The position numbers were made by a program, and so were the translations under genes. From positions 558,001 through 622,000 of the forward strand of contig JAUPFP010000080.1 in the NCBI GenBank assembly GCA_036925085.1: a DNA stretch of 64,000 nt. The letters run 5' to 3'. Under the pieces are notes generated by a model, which did no database searches, was not told the origin of the DNA, and saw only the letters and a list, made by a program, of their open reading frames with translations. Shown here piece by piece: positions 61,401 to 64,000 of this stretch; position 1 is the first letter of the stretch; the number at the start of each line of letters is the position of its first letter. This DNA is from Brachycybe producta (Eukaryota > Arthropoda > Diplopoda > Playtdesmida > Andrognathidae).

Positions 61401-64000
61401 GGTTTCGTTAAAATATCTTTACCAGAACGAAACATGAAGTTGAGTGGAGACGTTCGACGGAACGAAGAAAACGAATATTCGGCCACCGTTGCTGGAAACT
61501 GGATGGATGGAGAAGATGCCAAAATTGTTTTCTCGTTGAAAAACAAAACTCCAGGTCAATTTAATCAAGAAGTGAGTACCACAATCTCTCTTCCCGGCCA
61601 AGAACCTCTTACATTGACGGCCGATGTCCTCCTGAATGACGTTCATAACAGAATACGAGGAGAAGCAACAATGAACGGACAAAATTACAAAACCTACGTC
61701 GAATGTCTGAAACCAACTCTGGAAAACTTCCGCATTTCTGCCGGTGCCGTACTACCAACTGAAACCTATTCCGCAGCTGCCGAACTCAGCACGATTGAAA
61801 ACGAGAAATCTCTTAAGACAGACTTGTTGCTCGGTGATTTACAACACCTGACTTCTGAATTCAGAGTTAAGCGTGATGGCGACCACCTTCAAGCATCTGC
61901 AGAGTTGAACACCGAAGTAGACAGTTCCAAGAAGAAGCAATACAGATTACATTTCGCTCACAGACAACCTATGCTGGGATCCGAAGGACAGATTCAACTC
62001 GAGTGTCCTGATCAGAAGATGGGAGTCAGTTGGAAAGTCAATCGAGATGCTCCACGTCGTAACAAACCTATTGCATTTAAAGGTACTTACGAATTGTGGT
62101 GGAACGACTCTGAGAAGCTTACGTTAGATGTGGATACATCAGTGATAATCTCAGGAACATCGCGAGATATCAGTGCCAAATTTCTTCTCCACACTCCATT
62201 CTATGGTCTCGAACAAATTGGTTTCCAATGCAATCATAACGATGATAGACACATATGGAAGAACAGTGCCATCGTGTCACTTTACGGCGAATCCCTTTCG
62301 GCCATCTACACTGAAGGCAAAGTTGCAATCAGCGATGAATCCAAGAGATTGCGAGCCACCGTCAAAGTTGAGACTCCTCTTCCTCTGTTACCCACTTTGA
62401 ACTTCAATGTGGACCTGAAACAAACTGGTGAACAATTCGACAGTGATGTTCAATTCAAATGGTCGCAGAATGAACAGATGGAGTTCAGCGTACACGGAAA
62501 CTTCGACGGTACGAATCTAAACGGTGGTGTTAACATCAGCACACCTTTTCCGTACATGAAGGACTTAAGTCTTTCGGGAGACATTCTCCGTCAAGACAAA
62601 ACAACCGGTCAAATGAGATTCTCCTGGAACGATCAAGTCATCACCATTGACGTCGAAGGAAACGGACACGTTACTGATCAAAAGATAGACGCTTACACCA
62701 AGATTCATCTTACGACTCCGATTCATCAGTGGAATGACGTTTTGTCGTCATTGCGATTTAGCTACGATCAATCGAGTCTTTTGGCTTCCGTCGAATTATC
62801 TTTCAACAAAGCCGAAAGAATCGCCGTGGAAATCAATGTTGCTCATCAACGACCAACATCGACAGTCCGAAGCGATGTTCTATCTCTACACTTCGTAAGC
62901 CCTTTCAAATCGTTTGAAGACATGTTGTTAACTTTGTCAAGAGAAACCGGTCTAAATCGTGTTCGTAACCACGTGGAATTGAAATACGATCCTCAGAACG
63001 AGTATTCGGCTGGATTCGAATTGAATATTCCAAGTTCCAACAACGTCCACGTCAAAGTCGAAGCTAAAGAATCGTACGGAGTCTTTGACAACCTTCTCGT
63101 AGAAGGACACTACTTGTTAGATCGAGATGAACTGAAATATAAGGCAAATGCATTACTGAAAGACAAATCCTTCGATCTCGAAGCCAACATGAAAAAAATC
63201 GGTTCCGATAAATATGAAACCTACACGGGATTATTAAGAATCGACATCCCCGTGTTGTCCGTTCACAATGCTGAAGTCAAGTTCGAGCATAAGATCGAAG
63301 ATGCAGTACGTAACACTCAAGTGCAAGCAACCTTGGATAGAAAGCCATTGACTCTTGAACACAACATTAATTACAAGGATGCCCTTAACTTCGAAAATAG
63401 CCTTCAACTGAGAACACCCTATTTGGACATCACGGTTACAAATAAACAACAATCTACACGTGGTAACTTCAATCACAACTCTGAGTTGAACATCAACAAG
63501 GGCGATATTTACTCCGTGTTAGCAAAATATCAAGTTGGACATGGTAACGAAAACCAAGCAGTTTTCAATTATGCTTCACCCAGATGGCAATTGAACATTG
63601 CGGCCATCCACGATTTCTCATCGGAAACATCGAAACTCACTCTGGAATATTCTCCAAATAACAAATACGAATTGACATCGAGATTCGCACACAATTCTAA
63701 CAACGGTGATATGCAACTAACTCTCACCACTCCAATCGATGGACTTCAGGAAATAACGGTTGTCGGTAATTACGAGCAGAGCGCACAAGAGAAATCTGCC
63801 AAGTTCGCAATGAAGTTAACCGAAAGCATCTACGCTAAAGTTCAATTCACACAAAAACTGAATGGAAGAAACTCAAATACGGAACTTATCGTAAATACAC
63901 CCATTGCAAGATACGAAACAAGTTCTGCGAACGTTGAATTTAATCTAAACGATGAACCGAAATCGGCTGCCGTTAATGTCAACTTTGGTGAAAAGGCTTA
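52405..64000 (+). CDS. Large lipid transfer protein, apolipophorin/apoB type (partial, 3' end beyond window)
   Basis: A secreted scaffold that packages lipid into lipoprotein particles. Exons: 52405-52459, 53487-53534, 53622-53779, 53859-54089, 54162-54317, 55157-55355, 55411-55651, 55727-55892, 57083-57265, 57347-57496, 57581-57725, 57811-58094, 58176-58328, 58718-59067, 59414-59596, 59674-59947, 60164-60332, 60411-60668, 60799 onward. Every junction keeps phase. About 2,200 codons are present. MRFVSVALVTTFIVGTIAG is a clear signal peptide. Residues ~30-620 form the vitellogenin-type lipid-transfer module: YDIGKTYVYDYDADT, a CQ....NG.L..SQC.EEH.FQPFS block and VGSFVWTHLTNHQ. Then follow FEFLVESFFGPRGYFPDD and a CTGNGISKYLGLQLCS block, as in apolipophorin and apoB. 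No polyserine region or canonical R-X-K/R-R furin site was noticed. Vitellogenin is less likely but needs the C-terminus to exclude. Confidence 0.95.
52460..53486 (+). other. Intron 1 of the lipoprotein gene, with family D copies
   Basis: A clear D copy lies at about 53130-53470 (GTAGCTGAATCACTTAATAG... / ...GATTGAGCTACCTTTCTAGTT). A degenerate one lies at 52725-52905. The D copy ends only about 15 bases before the exon 2 acceptor. Confidence 0.7.
54425..55105. repeat. Tandem family S repeats in intron 5
   Basis: At least three degenerate units contain an AACACGAAATGGA(G)GGACC phrase, a TTTCGTG(T/A) phrase and TCCGTTTT(C/G)GAGTTAAA. They fill most of the intron between the exons ending at 54317 and starting at 55157. 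Related single copies lie at 59994-60116 and around 29969-30567. Confidence 0.6.
56325..57020. repeat. Two or three joined family D units in intron 8
   Basis: D outer ends (GTGTAAACGCCCCACGATG, ACTCTGGTTA) and inner arms recur: CTACTCTTCTAGTATCTAG near 56573, TTACAAACTAGAAAGATAGC near 56761, CTACCATTCTAGTTTCTAAC near 56934. It ends about 60 bases before the next exon. Confidence 0.7.
58357..58654. repeat. TTAA-flanked MITE in a lipoprotein intron
   Basis: GAGCCTAGAGACACTCCAG and CTGGAGTGTCATGGTTC are inverted ends with a small gap. TTAA lies immediately outside both (58353-58356 and 58655-58658). It occupies most of the intron 58329-58717. Confidence 0.75.
59076..59390. repeat. Family D copy filling an intron
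   Basis: D runs from CAGCTGATTTTCAAACTCTGG to GTTCGAGGGGCGTTTACACTT inside the 346-bp intron 59068-59413, leaving under 35 bases of other sequence at each side. Both arms are well preserved. Confidence 0.85.
59994..60116. repeat. Family S element in a lipoprotein intron
   Basis: TGTGGAAACCGTTTAAACAC on the left and AAATGGTTTCACTGTA on the right are inverted ends of CAGTGGAAACCG type. It lies in the 216-bp intron 59948-60163. Confidence 0.6.

Overview
This is nuclear DNA from an invertebrate animal. It is AT-rich, has short exons with GT..AG introns, and is crowded with non-autonomous transposons. Two genes are certain: an HMG-CoA synthase and the first ~2,200 codons of a giant lipid-transfer protein of the apolipophorin/apoB type. 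The lipoprotein promoter has a TATA box and a TCAGT initiator, an arrangement typical of arthropods. The HMG-CoA synthase also reads like a protostome protein. The phylum cannot be fixed from the sequence alone.

Layout. 1-26.6 kb is mostly repeats and holds scattered minus-strand exons of one unrecognised gene: a first exon at 26729-26651, a possible alternative first exon at 19394-19349, and a 41-codon internal exon at 6142-6020. 28.0-29.2 kb (+) is a two-exon gene whose product aligns with SYCE2, a central-element protein of the meiotic synaptonemal complex. 30.8-38.3 kb (-) is HMG-CoA synthase in seven coding exons. It converges with the SYCE2-like gene, and its untranslated first exon and promoter may lie near 47.0-47.3 kb. 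38.4-52.2 kb is intergenic or intronic, with repeats and one orphan minus-strand exon-like frame. 52.4 kb to the window end (+) is the lipoprotein gene, 19 exons so far, cut by the window edge inside a very long exon.

Function. HMG-CoA synthase starts the mevalonate pathway and the lipoprotein carries lipid in body fluid, so two neighbours serve lipid metabolism, but nothing in the sequence shows that they are co-regulated.

Repeats. I separate about fifteen families of inverted-repeat or terminal-hairpin elements, many nested in each other. Several keep clear target-site duplications: 9 bp for family A and for a large foldback, 8 bp for two hAT-like elements, TTAA for three foldbacks, TAA for a Harbinger-like one. 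One abundant family (D) supplies the apparent C-terminal codons, stop and polyadenylation signal of HMG-CoA synthase and fills nearly all of one lipoprotein intron. Coordinates of repeats without a visible target-site duplication are approximate.
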